Positions 1 to 9,863 of a DNA stretch of 64,000 nt are shown here, piece after piece; position 1 is the stretch's first letter, and each line of letters opens with the position of its first letter. The stretch is taken from positions 22,220,362 through 22,284,361 of the forward strand of contig NC_091142.1 in assembly GCF_041381155.1 (NCBI RefSeq). Direction: 5' to 3'. The DNA is from Argopecten irradians. Lineage: Eukaryota; Mollusca; Bivalvia; Pectinida; Pectinidae. The translations under genes and the position numbers were made by a program. Below the pieces are notes generated by a model. It did no database searches. It was not told the origin of the DNA and worked only from the letters and a program-made list of their open reading frames with translations.

Positions 1-128
1 ACATACCGCAGTCTCCCAGTACACTCACCTCGCACAACATACACGCAGCACACCGCATACATGGGAGGCCGTCCTTACATGACCATAGCTGTTAATAGGA
101 CGTTAATAAATCAAACAAACAAACAAAC
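1..128 (+). mobile_element. SINE tail (core-SINE family), cut by window edge
   Basis: The 3' third of the main SINE: CTCCCA..CACACCGCATACATGGGAGG..GTTAATAGGACGTTAAT and an (AAAC)n tail. Confidence 0.85.
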
Positions 129-213
129 TACTACTACTAATGCTACTTAGGCTTCTGTCTCTTCTGGTCTCCTCTGTAACAAACTGTAATTTCCACAATT
201 TCCTCTTATTCCC

Positions 214-382
214 TATAAAAAGGGCAACAGTTCGACTATACAAGAAGACACAACACGAACATACCGCAGTTTCCCAAAACACGCTCCTTGCACTTAACAC
301 ACGATGCACACCGAATACATGGGAGGCCGTCCTTACATGATCCTGGCTGTTATTAGGACGTTACAATAGTCAAACAAACAAA
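214..382 (+). mobile_element. 5'-truncated SINE with 10-bp target duplication
   Basis: It starts within the core at TATAAAAAGGGCAACAG and ends in the AAAC tail. Direct repeats TCTTATTCCC lie at 204-213 and 383-392, so this is a real retroposition event that began truncated. Confidence 0.85.
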
Positions 383-999
383 TCTTATTCCCATGGTTTC
401 TCCACTTTCTCAATCTCCTTCTCTTCCGTTTCTTTTCCTTCCCCTGTCTCTTCTTCATTCTCTTCTTCATTCTCTCGCTTTTCCTTTTCTTATCAGCTTT
501 CTCCTGTTCCTCACTTTCAAATATCTCTACTTCCTGTCTCTCTTTCTCTTGTCTTTTCTTCTCCAGCTTCTCTTTCCCTTGCATCCCCTAGGTAATCTTT
601 TGGATCTTGAAACCTTTTAGTGTTGAATCGATCTCTGCCTTCCGGCTATCTTCCATCCTTCTTTCCATTGATTTCTGATGAGAAATATTTCGGGTTTCCT
701 TGCTTTTATCTTTTTGCCCGGAGACTGTTGTTATGAGAGTTGATGTTGACCTTAAAAATGGAGAAAAAAAATCTTTTTTCCACTTTCTGGCCACTCTCCA
801 TATAACTTCTTCGTACCAGAACCATTGGAGGGAGCCTCCAATCCTTTGAACAGGTATGCTTACATTTTGAACGGTTAAACAACCCCTTGCATTCTTGACA
901 CTGCCAAACAGAGTTCTACTCCAGCATGTACCTCTTGGCCAAATGTCTCGCCCTAAAGCGGTAAGTGTTGCCGCATAGGCCACAGAAAAGCATGCACTC
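333..999 (-). pseudogene. Zinc-finger-like terminal exon running into an interrupted Lys/Glu-rich frame
   Basis: Read on the minus strand, an acceptor (..TTTGCAG at 1000-1006) opens a frame in phase 0 with the exon at 1529-1629. It carries a Cys-x2-Cys..His motif (CGLCGNTYRFRARHLAKR). An in-frame TAG follows after 27 codons. Beyond that stop, in the same frame, is a C2HC-like motif (CQECKGLFNRSKCKHTC). Further down, another frame is rich in Lys, Glu and Arg (about 130 codons to a TAG, then about 80 more) and explains the striking pyrimidine tract on the plus strand at 390-590. Either the protein ends at the first stop, or the zinc-finger exon has decayed. I do not recognise the gene. A nucleic-acid-binding role is only an inference from the finger-like cysteines and basic tail. 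A stop inside what looks like a continuing finger pair favours a damaged copy. Confidence 0.35.
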
Positions 1000-1515
1000 C
1001 TGCAAATAGGGCGTTAGAATTGTACCTGCTGCCCCTATTGCATGATCGTAAGAGGCGACTAAATTTAGGATCTTATCTTTTCTTTCTTCCTAAATTACTT
1101 TATTATCCTAACGTCTTCCTTGACACCACTTCACTTTAGGCCTTTAGTTGAGCGCTCGCCCCTGTGAGGAAGATTATGGGTTCTGTCCCCTGGCCGAGAC
1201 ACACCAAAGTCTATAAAACTGAAAGTTTCTGCTCCTGCTTAGCGCTCAGTATAACGGGAGTAGGACGACTGGTTCGCCTGTTGTCAGTATAATGTTACTG
1301 GGTGGGGTGTGTTGCTTGGTGTCTTCGGCGGCATGCTTCAGTGATATAGCACTATAAAAAGGGCAACAGTTCCACTATACAAGAAGACACAAAATTAATA
1401 TACCGCAGTCTCCCAAAACACGCACCTCGCACAACATAACACAAAACACTGCATACATGGGAGGCAGTCCTTCCATGACCATAGCTGTTAATAGGACGTT
1501 AATTAATCAAACAAA
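998..1515 (+). mobile_element. Full-length SINE filling a minus-strand intron
   Basis: Near-complete copy of about 518 bp: 5' block (GTTAGAATTGTACCTGCTGC, CATGATCGTAAGAGGCGAC), tRNA-like block (TTGAGCGCTCGCCCCTGTGA..GGGTTCTGTCCCC as B box), conserved core (GCTTAGCGCTCAGTATAACG, AATGTTACTGGGTGGGGTGT) and AAAC tail. The core matches my memory of the deeply conserved Nin-DC type SINE domain. Confidence 0.85.
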
Positions 1516-1528
1516 CTAACTAACCTAC

Positions 1529-1629
1529 TCTGCTGACGTTGTCGCAAATGTGATCGGCTTCTTTGTACTCTTTGTACAGAGCTTCTATCTGCAGAGGATC
1601 AGGAAAATCCAGCGATGGTCCATCACCAC
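1529..1629 (-). CDS. Internal coding exon of an unidentified gene
   Basis: A minus-strand exon of 101 bp bounded by a good acceptor (CATTTTGTAG) and donor (GTAGGT). It encodes two bases plus 33 open codons with an acidic, helical look (PSLDFPDPLQIEALYKEYKE, then ADHICDNVSR), and leaves in phase 0. The composition and clean splice sites make it a convincing exon, but I do not recognise the protein family. The next exon downstream in the gene is probably the zinc-finger-like one ending at 999, which also opens in phase 0. The donor lies only about 8 bp from the tail of a SINE that fills the intron. Upstream exons were not identified in the window. Confidence 0.5.
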
Positions 1630-1639
1630 CTACAAAATG

Positions 1640-3850
1640 CTATAATAAAAAAGACAGATTAATATTAGAGTGAAAATGGAAAATAGGTTTACATTACAGA
1701 ACTATATCTACTGGGAAGTAGTTATTTGAGTATTAAAATGGAAGCAAAATCTAGATATACTTTCTATAATGTACCCGTATCACTGTGATTCATGCAATTA
1801 ACAAATTACTGTTGATGTAATTATGATATGGATAAGAATTGTTTTTGTTTACTTATAATTGAAATTACTCAATTAATTTTGATTACTTTAGTAATGTCAT
1901 GCTTGATCAATATCTAAGTGTCTTGAATTGACAGTGACTCAACTGTTATTTTGCTGAACCTAAGAGAATAAAACTGTTGCTCAAAAGCATGATTCTGTTT
2001 TGGTAGTCATGTAAATCATTTAAATCTGAGTGAGTGCATATTGTCATATTTTTTTTTCTTGCATATGGGTTTTTTTTTGTGTTTTTTTTTTTTTTTTTTT
2101 TTTTTTGCTTATCTTACAAAGCAATAATGTTCGGTACAAAAAACATTCTTAAAATCAAATGTCAATAATGTGTTTCTTATTTAGATATGTACATCCATAC
2201 TACCACTGTCTTAATACCCTGAGTTCAGTTGGCACTCTTTGAAACACTTAAAACACTTTAATGATACATATCAGTATGTACCTGACTGAAGGAAAGATTT
2301 CATCAAACACACAAACAACTTAGTAAAAAGTTCATTTCCACGATGAATGGGAGAGAAGAACATGCACATTAATAATGATTAACAGTAAATGCATGAAATA
2401 TACACGTTTTATGATATATTCCGATTGAACAGAGAGGGACTCGATTAGCTAATGAATAAATTTGAAAATTACACATTGGAGGTTAAAATTACACATTTCA
2501 ACCGTGACTATTACACATGGTCAATTTTTGGGGTAAACAGGTCTGCGTATGAGCATGTATATATATGTGTATGATGTTCTCACATACATGACTTACACAG
2601 TCAGACTTCCTACACAGCTTATAGTTACATATAAGAGTAAAGCAATGTAAATCTTGTAAATTTCTTGAGGGTGTGTGTGCACGTATGTGTGCGGGGGGGG
2701 GAGGGCATATGCAGTAAACGTGTTAAAGATATTTCGTGATTGTTTACGTTATGCAGCAGGAAGTACAGTGTACGACAAATTGTCGGAGGTAATGGTGGAC
2801 AATCGAACACGCGCTCTGATTGGCTAGATTTTCAAAACAACCGCGTTGCTAGTAACGATCTAGAAGGGTGAATAATCTAAGCTCAAACGATATCGAAATT
2901 TTAATCTTGATGACAGATTTGGGCAACAGCAAGTATATCCGATACTATACAATGTAACATTAGCCTACGTGTGACGAGACGGCTGTGGTATTCAATCATA
3001 TCAAAAGCCAACACCAAGAATAATGTATAAAACAATAATGCTTTTAACGGCCGCACAAGTGTAAATTGTAATTGTAGCCAAAACAGATGTATGTGTCGTG
3101 GAATTACCACTTGGAATCAAACGGTTCATGTGCTGCCCCCCTTCTTCAAGCATTACCGAAAGTGTGGTCAGGAGTAGATAACTACTTGATTACATTAGTG
3201 TATTACATTAAGGTCCCGCGTTACCAATATAAAGGAAAATAGCACAATTCTTTGTATGCCAACTGATAACTTGATGTATGGTTTATGGGCATAAATCATA
3301 TTAATTTAATCAAATAAACAAACCAGATTAAATCTCTTCACATGACCACTTATGTGTAGATCTGTTTCATACTAAGAAATGTAACATCGGTTCTTTTTTC
3401 GTTTGCATTTCCCTAAACAATATATGTCATCACAGTACTCTCCTTCGTTTTTGTCTTCCACCTCAAGGGCAAACGATGTACCACTATTATATTTCTTGTT
3501 ATTTCAATACACCATTTATTCGCCAGTGTTTTGTATAAACAGTATGATATTACTTAGTCATGGGCATTACTGCCTTGGTCACCAATAAGAATCTAATATG
3601 AAGAAAAAGTCAACAACCTGTGAGGCGATGTTTTCCGTGTACTTAAGCTTGTCATTATCTTCATCAGTTGCTGATTCTATTATTTCATAATTATGTTTTG
3701 ATGAGAGTGTCGGCGTCAAAGATATTGAAGTGGTATCGACGCCAAAATACAATCAATCTCGACAAGGATTTCGAAACGAATCAACTTAAAAAGATTCAAA
3801 AAATTAAATCTTAAAAAACGTTTGTTAGTAAGGAAAATTTAAAGATACCA
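1640..3850. other. Unassigned AT-rich DNA
   Basis: No exon or repeat is recognised apart from the T-rich run at 2046-2106, a GT/G-rich run near 2672-2703 and the possible promoter at 2805-2860. Upstream exons of the minus-strand gene may be hidden here. Confidence 0.5.
2805..2860. promoter_or_regulatory. CCAAT box with X-box-like palindrome, possible promoter
   Basis: CTGATTGGCT (2816-2825) and GTTGCTAGTAAC (2845-2856), close to the RFX X-box form, sit in a locally CpG-richer stretch. It could serve the minus-strand gene to the left. Only two short motifs support it. Confidence 0.22.
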
Positions 3851-3862
3851 AACGTCGTCTTG

Positions 3863-4012
3863 TGACACCGCCTCACTTTTAGCATTCTGTAACACGAATA
3901 AACCATAGTATTCCAAAACACACCCACACTTCATACACGCAACACACCCAATACACGGGAGGTCTTCCGTAAATGGTTGTTCAAGGACGTCAATAAATCA
4001 AACAAACGAATT
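3863..4012 (+). mobile_element. Internally deleted SINE copy
   Basis: ACACCGCCTCACTTTTAGC jumps directly to the tail region (ACACACCCAATACACGGGAG..ACGTCAATAAATCAAACAAAC); the tRNA-like block and core are missing. Confidence 0.6.
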
Positions 4013-4167
4013 AACAATTAGTTAAAATATAAACGTTATAAATCCTCAAATAAAATGTTTTAATCTATTTTGATAAAGTGATGTTATTTATTTTCATAAT
4101 CAGCATATAATTATACTTTGTCATGTCACTTTTACTTGGTTTGATGTTTGCTATCAACACGCAGGTA

Positions 4168-4545
4168 AGCGATACATGAAGTCACTAATTCCCAGCTCCG
4201 TTGATACCACCTCACGATTGGCCATCGGTTGAGCGCTCGCCCCTGTGAGGTAGGTTCTGGTTTCTGTCCCCTGGCCGAGACACGATAGTCCATAAAAACG
4301 GTAGTTTCTGCTCCTGCTAAGCGTTCAGCGTTAGGGGAGTAAGGCGACTGGTTCGCCTGGTGTCAGTATAATCTGACCGGGCGAGGTGGGTTGCCTGGTG
4401 TCCTCGGCGGCATGCTTCAGTAATTAAGCTCTATAAGAAGACACAACACGAAGATACCAGTTTCCAAAAATACACACCTCTCAAACGCGTGAGGTCGTCT
4501 TAAATGACCCCGGCTGTTAATAGGACGTAATTATACTAAACCAAA
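4168..4545 (+). mobile_element. 5'-truncated, diverged SINE
   Basis: It begins just before the tRNA-like block (GCGCTCGCCCCTGTGAGGTA) and includes the core (GCGTTCAGCGTTAGGGGAGT) and a shortened tail. Confidence 0.75.
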
Positions 4546-4559
4546 CCAATCATAACCCA

Positions 4560-5140
4560 GTTGCAAGTTTGATGCTACCGAATGGGTGTACTATTAGGTA
4601 TCTTTGTGATGGATGCATCATTGCTATTGTACTCTACAATGATAATAACTCCAAACAGGTTATAATATAGTTATACCACAGTCTCACCAAACATACACTT
4701 AATACAAACATAGAAGGTGGTGCTTACATTATCCAGGATGTCAAAAACCCAGTCGCAAGGAACGTATAAAACATAAATAATAAAAGGTTGTCGAGGACCC
4801 ACAATGACGTTGTACACAATAAACTACCCGTAGTCATATTGAACTTCCCTGTATAAACCATTACATATTTTAACAAAAGGATTCAGAATTAATTAACCAG
4901 TCAACTGAAAAGTATTTACTTTAGGTAATTAGTCAACTTTTTAGAAAATAGCTTTAGTTTGCTGCACTCAAACTGGAAGTGGATGAACCACTTTTGTTTA
5001 TGATTGACTTGGCTGAAAATAACGCCCAAAATTTCGACTTTTTCTGTCTGAAAAATGTTGCCGAAATTGTAATAGTTCATATTTTGTCTGCATATTTATG
5101 ATCATGATATGCACTTATTTATTCTCTTCAAAAACAAGTG
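4560..5140. other. Unassigned DNA
   Basis: Possibly a very old SINE tail at 4675-4735 (ACCACAGTCTCACCAAACAT). Nothing else is seen. Confidence 0.4.
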
Positions 5141-5142
5141 AG

Positions 5143-5600
5143 CCCTGCAGGTAGGACGTTAGAATTGTACCTGCTGCCCCTATTGCATGATCGTAAAAGG
5201 CGACTAAATTTAGGATCTTATCTTTCTCTTCTTACTGACTTATCTTTCCTGATGCCTCCCTTGCACAGCCTCATTTTGGCCTTGCGTTGAGCGTTCGCCA
5301 CAAAGTCTATAAAAGTGGTAGTTTCTTCTCCTGCTTAGCGCTCAGCATATGGGCAGTGGGACGACTGGTTCGCCCGTTATCAATAAAATGTGACCGGGTG
5401 GGGTGTGTTGCTGGTGTCTTCGGCGGCATCCTTCAGTGATATTAGCAATATAAAAAGGACAACTGCCCCACTATACGAGAAGACACAACATGAATATACC
5501 GCATCCTCCCAAAACATACACGCAACGCACCGCATTCATGGGAGGCTGTCCTTACATGACCATAGCTGTTAATAGGACGTTAATTAATCAAACAAACAAT
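5143..5600 (+). mobile_element. Full-length SINE with small deletion in the tRNA-like block
   Basis: It begins AGCCCTGCAGGTAGGACGTT and ends with (AAAC)n. The B-box part between GCGTTCGCC and AAAGTCTATAAAAG is deleted. Confidence 0.85.
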
Positions 5601-6400
5601 TCAAAAATAAGTTTGGCGACATAAAACATTATTCTCAGTCTGTTACCGTTTTGGATTAAAAAGGGAACCCTGTCATACACCTACATTATACTGTACAACA
5701 TTAATTTGGCCAAAACATATGCCCCTGAGATGTTTCGAATTTTTAAACGTATTTCAAGGGTTTTCATATTTTATAATTGCTCTAATTAATAAAACTGGTT
5801 CATCGGTAAGGGGGATTTCTGGTCTGCCTTCGACTGGCAACTTTCGGGTCAACAGAGAATTTACTCGAACAGTCGAACGCGCAGGGTTTTTTACTTGAGT
5901 ATGCGAGAGAAAAATAGATTTTCATACGGAAGGTGAAGGTCGTTTTCAGAACACTCGTTTTTGGAGAGTTTGATCAGAGTTAAAATGTCGGAACGAGGCT
6001 TACTGTTTTCATTTATTCGTAACAACCGGTTCGGTCATTTGTTAAAGTAAATATTTCAAGAATATATCATCACTGACCTATAGTTTTTTATACAAGCTGA
6101 TGAGGGCTTTGTCAAGGCTCGTTTGAAATAACATAAAATCACCAGATCTGTCTTTAATTCACAAAAGAACAACTAGAGGTCCAACCAGTCTTGCCGTATT
6201 TATATATATAAACGAAAACGACCTTGCTCTCGGATTGAAGCATTTGACTGACAGAGAGTTTGACATTTCTATAAATAACCTCATTCATACTGGAGAATTG
6301 ACAGTCGAAGGCAGCCCCGATGACCATGACCGATCTACGGCATAATGCTCGTCTTTTAGATCCCTTTGTAATCCCTAGAGGTAATTTCCACAATATATCC
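5601..6400. other. Unassigned DNA
   Basis: No repeat of the window's families is found. Short minus-strand open frames (6154-6486, 6356-6580) lack motifs. Confidence 0.4.
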
Positions 6401-6404
6401 AGAG

Positions 6405-6682
6405 TCATGCTTGCCGTTTGAAGAATGGAATGCTGCGGGCTGACGTTGGCTTGGACAGAACAAATACTCCTTGTCGTGGCTCGCATCTGGTGACAATGAA
6501 GGAATCTGTTGATTGTGTTGACTTAAAAACCCGAAAGGCGAGGATGGCGGTATCGCTGATGCGCTTGGAAACTTTCTCAAGTAAGTCCAGGATCTGATTG
6601 TGCTTTGTCAGACTTAACCCTTCTTTCCCTGTGGACTGGTCACCAGTTTTTGTAGTGGCCGTTCTCTGTATTGAGTTATTTT
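6405..6682 (-). other. Unrecognised open frame next to a SINE
   Basis: A minus-strand frame open for about 92 codons without an ATG, with protein-like composition (SLTKHNQILDLLEKVSKRIS then DTAILAFRVFKSTQSTDSF). It could be an exon fragment. Splice sites are weak and no family is recognised. The full-length SINE at about 6688 abuts its upstream side. Confidence 0.2.
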
Positions 6683-6687
6683 GCTAT

Positions 6688-7197
6688 TGTAAGAATTGTA
6701 CCTGCTGCCCCTATTGCATGATCGTAAAAGGCGACTAAATTAAGGATCTTATCTTTTCTCTTCTTCCTAACTGACTTTATCTTTCCTAATGCCTCCCTTG
6801 GCACCGCCTCACTTTTGGCCTTGAGTTGAGCGTTCGCCCCTGTGAGGAAGGCTCTGGGTTCTGTCCCCTAGCCGAGACACACCAAAGTCTTTTAAAAGTG
6901 GTAGTTTCTACTCCTGCTTAGCGCTCAGCATACAGGGAGTGGGACGACTGGTTGGCCTGTTGTCAGTATAATGTGACCGGGTGGGGTGTGTTGCTTGGTG
7001 TCTTCGGCGGCATGCTTCAGTGATATAGCACTATAAAAAGGGCAACAGTTCCACTATACAAGAAGACACTACATGAATATACTGCAGTCTCCCAAAACAC
7101 GCACCTCGCACAACATACACGCAACACACCGCATACATGGGAGGCCGTCCTTACATGACCATAGGACGTTAATTAATCAAACAAACAAACAAACAAA
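6688..7197 (+). mobile_element. Full-length SINE
   Basis: All blocks are present, from AGAATTGTACCTGCTGCC to the AAAC tail; only about 20 bp of the tail region (AGCTGTTAAT) is missing. Confidence 0.88.
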
Positions 7198-7391
7198 AGC
7201 GTTCTTTTGCTCATGGTTCTATTGATGATCATCTAGGTGCAGATTGACGACATCCGTCTGATCTAAAGACTGGTGTGTTTTTTTTTTTAAATCTCTCAAT
7301 GTCTCCACTCAAATATGTTATATGTTTTAATATCTTAATTTTATGTATTCATTCTCCTTGGCATTGTTTCTCGGTTGAAGTGTGTCGTTGG

Positions 7392-7566
7392 CGGCATGAT
7401 TCAGAAATATAGCACTATAAAAAGGGCAAGAGTTCCATTATACAAGCAAACACAACTAGAATGTACCACAGTCTCCCAAAACAAGCACCGCGCACTTCAT
7501 ACACACTGCATACATGGGAGACCGTCCTTAGAGGCCCCCGGCTGTTAATAGGACGTTGATTAATGA
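7392..7566 (+). mobile_element. 5'-truncated SINE
   Basis: It starts in the core at GGCGGCATGATTCAGAAATA and ends in the diverged tail GGACGTTGATTAATG. Confidence 0.75.
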
Positions 7567-8032
7567 AAAAAGTACCACCGTTAAAGTTTGTAATAAGCCC
7601 GAATGATATCACCGTGACATTGTAAAATATAGATCGTTTTTCTCTTACACTGCCTCGCTCTGTGGAAACCATGTTCTATAAAGGCGTCGGGGAGTATGGC
7701 TGTCTATTACAATCACGATACCTTCTAATGCAAGTGGAAATTCAATGGATACGGTATGCTGTTTGGCAGTCACATTATTGAGAAAGCACTAAACAAGTCA
7801 TTTAGAGATGGTAGCATTAAGCATGATTTGGTCGCCGTATCAGCCATATTAAGTAGATTACCCAGTGATATAAATATGTAGACTGTGAATGTGTATGCTT
7901 TTGACATAAGGCTAACTATATAATCGCTGATTGTCTGCCGAATATTTCAAACTGCTTAAACAAGTTACATGGTATTTTTTTGAGATTTTTGGGAAGCTAA
8001 TACTTAATATGTTATTGTAAAGTTTAAAGTTT

Positions 8033-8262
8033 ATGGGTCATCAGGTGGTGTATTGGTTAAGCAACAACCAACCTTCATCTAGCCGGCCGGGGTTCGATCC
8101 CAGGCACAGACGTGAAATGGTCAGTGGTCACCTGTCCGATCACGTTAGTTTCCTCCCACTCTTAAGACCCCTGGTGTGCTTTCAACTTGGCCATCGAAAG
8201 TGATTTGTATAAGTTGTATAGCTCGTTTCGCAATCGATGTAAAATGGATAATAGTTTATATT
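8033..8262 (+). mobile_element. Second, classic tRNA-derived SINE family
   Basis: The tRNA-like head has an A-box-like stretch (TGTATTGGTTAAG) and a perfect B box (GGTTCGATCCC at about 8091-8101), followed by a body (CTCCCACTCTTAAGACCCCT, TGGCCATCGAAAGTGATTTG). It is unrelated to the main SINE of the window. Confidence 0.75.
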
Positions 8263-9275
8263 ATAAAATATTGTGAAAGTTAATAATTAACGTAATTATG
8301 TACCTATTCAGAGTACCTTATACTGGTCTCTATAAGTTTGCTTTGTACTTTGTAATGCAGCTGTTATACATTAAATTGTAGGAGTACACACACCATAGTG
8401 ATATCTGAACATAGTATTTATATAGTGAATTCTGTCAGTGTAGATCCACATAATAATGCTGTCAGGTGACTTCCTACCGTTTTCTGTAATGAGAAACAGT
8501 TCATGAACGAAAAAAATCACAAACGTAATTCAGATGGACGTAGCAAACAAATTAGTCTGAAGTAGAGGAATGCAATATACAGTTGCACAGTGTAAAGTAA
8601 CTACTCTAGAAAATTCATCATTTTTAAACATCTAGGATTTACCTCCGAAGCATACCTATTACTGGACCTGCAGGCAGGGCATTAGAAAAGTACCTGCTGC
8701 GCCTATTGCATGATCGTAAAAGGCGGACATAACCCAGAGCCTACCTCACAGGGCAAGCGCTCAACAGAAGGCCAAAAGTGAGATAGTGTCAAGGGAGACG
8801 TTAGGAAGAAGAAAAAAGATAAGGTCCAAAATTTAGTTGTCTTTTAACTGCCTACCTGCAGGACAGGGAATGTAAGTACAGGTAAGGAATGTAACAATTA
8901 ATACAATTATAAATATATGATACAATCGACAGTAAAATCGATATTGTCATATGACATATGATGGTGATAATTAAAAAATATCACAGTATTAATTTGATGC
9001 TGTGTTTGGAACTATTGATTTGCTAAGTCAACTATGAATCAGTGTATCAACGTGGAAAAATGATAGCATAGCAATGTAAACTTTCATATATTGGTAGACA
9101 CAACTACCGTCGCGTTTGATTCTGATTGGGAAAACACATTACGGATGCATATCTGATTGTGATGCTGTATTCAAGCAAAGTATATTGTCATTTATATGAC
9201 CTATACGTTAGTGTGTCATTCTACACAGTGGTGGTATCATATAGACAGCTTCTGCATATTTTATCATCAGGGAAG
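8263..9275. other. Upstream region of Kv gene A
   Basis: Apart from the rearranged SINE (8668-8870) I see no coding sequence or clear regulatory motif. Confidence 0.4.
8668..8870 (+). mobile_element. Rearranged, head-to-head SINE fragment
   Basis: The SINE 5' block in plus orientation (CCTGCAGGCAGGGCATTAG to GATCGTAAAAGGC) is joined directly to the next part of the element in reverse complement (ACATAACCCAGAGCCTACCT, GGCCAAAAGTGAGATAGTGT), then ends near another CCTGCAGG. It forms a foldback. Confidence 0.65.
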
Positions 9276-9386
9276 CATATATATCGTGCTTAGTGATTAG
9301 TCCGACGGCCACACTCTAGCGCGACCTCGTTACCCATTAGTGTTCCAACAGACGTTTTTATTTTGGTAGAGTGAGTCCGTTAAGCT
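9276..9386 (+). promoter_or_regulatory. Possible core promoter and 5' UTR of Kv gene A
   Basis: A CATATATAT box at about 9277 lies 110 bp before the start codon, giving a leader of about 75 bp. There is no upstream ATG between a start site near 9310 and the CDS. Confidence 0.3.
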
Positions 9387-9863
9387 ATGGATCTTATAAC
9401 TATCAATGTGCGGGGAACAATTTTTATGACAAAAACGTCAAACATTCGAAACATCCTTCTAACTTCACCACTCCTTAACCTTAATGTGGATTCAAAGTAC
9501 TACAACTCCAAGCGACAAGAGTACTTTTTCGACAGAAATGCCGCTGTGTTTGAATCAGTTCTGGACTACTTTGTCACCGACAAACTCCATGTGCCCACTA
9601 ATGTTTGTGCTGAACGTGTTCGGGAGGAGTTGGCCTTTTGGGGGATTCCTGACAGACATGTAGAGAAATGCTGTTGGAAGGCGTTTTTCCAGTCGACTGA
9701 GGATATGAACACTTTACAACAGCTACTTAAGTACATCCCGTGTGTTCAAAGGCGTGACCGCTGCTGCAGCTGGACACCAACTCCAAAGCAATTAATGACA
9801 TCCAACATGAGAGCCCGGATGTGGTCATTCCTTCATAACCACCAGTCTTCAACATATGCAAAG
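9387..9863 (+). CDS. Kv channel A exon 1 (T1 domain)
   Basis: 477 bp, 159 codons, ending AAG before donor GTATAG. The first ATG after the upstream stops is taken as the start because T1 begins at once (DLITINVRG). It carries the ELAFWGIP signature and the H-x5-C-x20-CC zinc site used for subfamily-specific tetramerisation. Confidence 0.92.

Noticed and set aside
393-620. Plus-strand Leu/Phe/Ser-rich open frame as a membrane protein
   Set aside because: It is the complement of the Lys/Glu-rich minus frame; the hydrophobic look comes from the pyrimidine tract.
6154-6580. Overlapping minus-strand open frames as a gene
   Set aside because: Frames conflict and have no motif or splice support; only the third frame (6405-6682) was kept, as a weak note.
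8090-8101. A tRNA gene at the perfect B box
   Set aside because: There is no cloverleaf acceptor pairing and a SINE body follows; it is the head of a tRNA-derived SINE.
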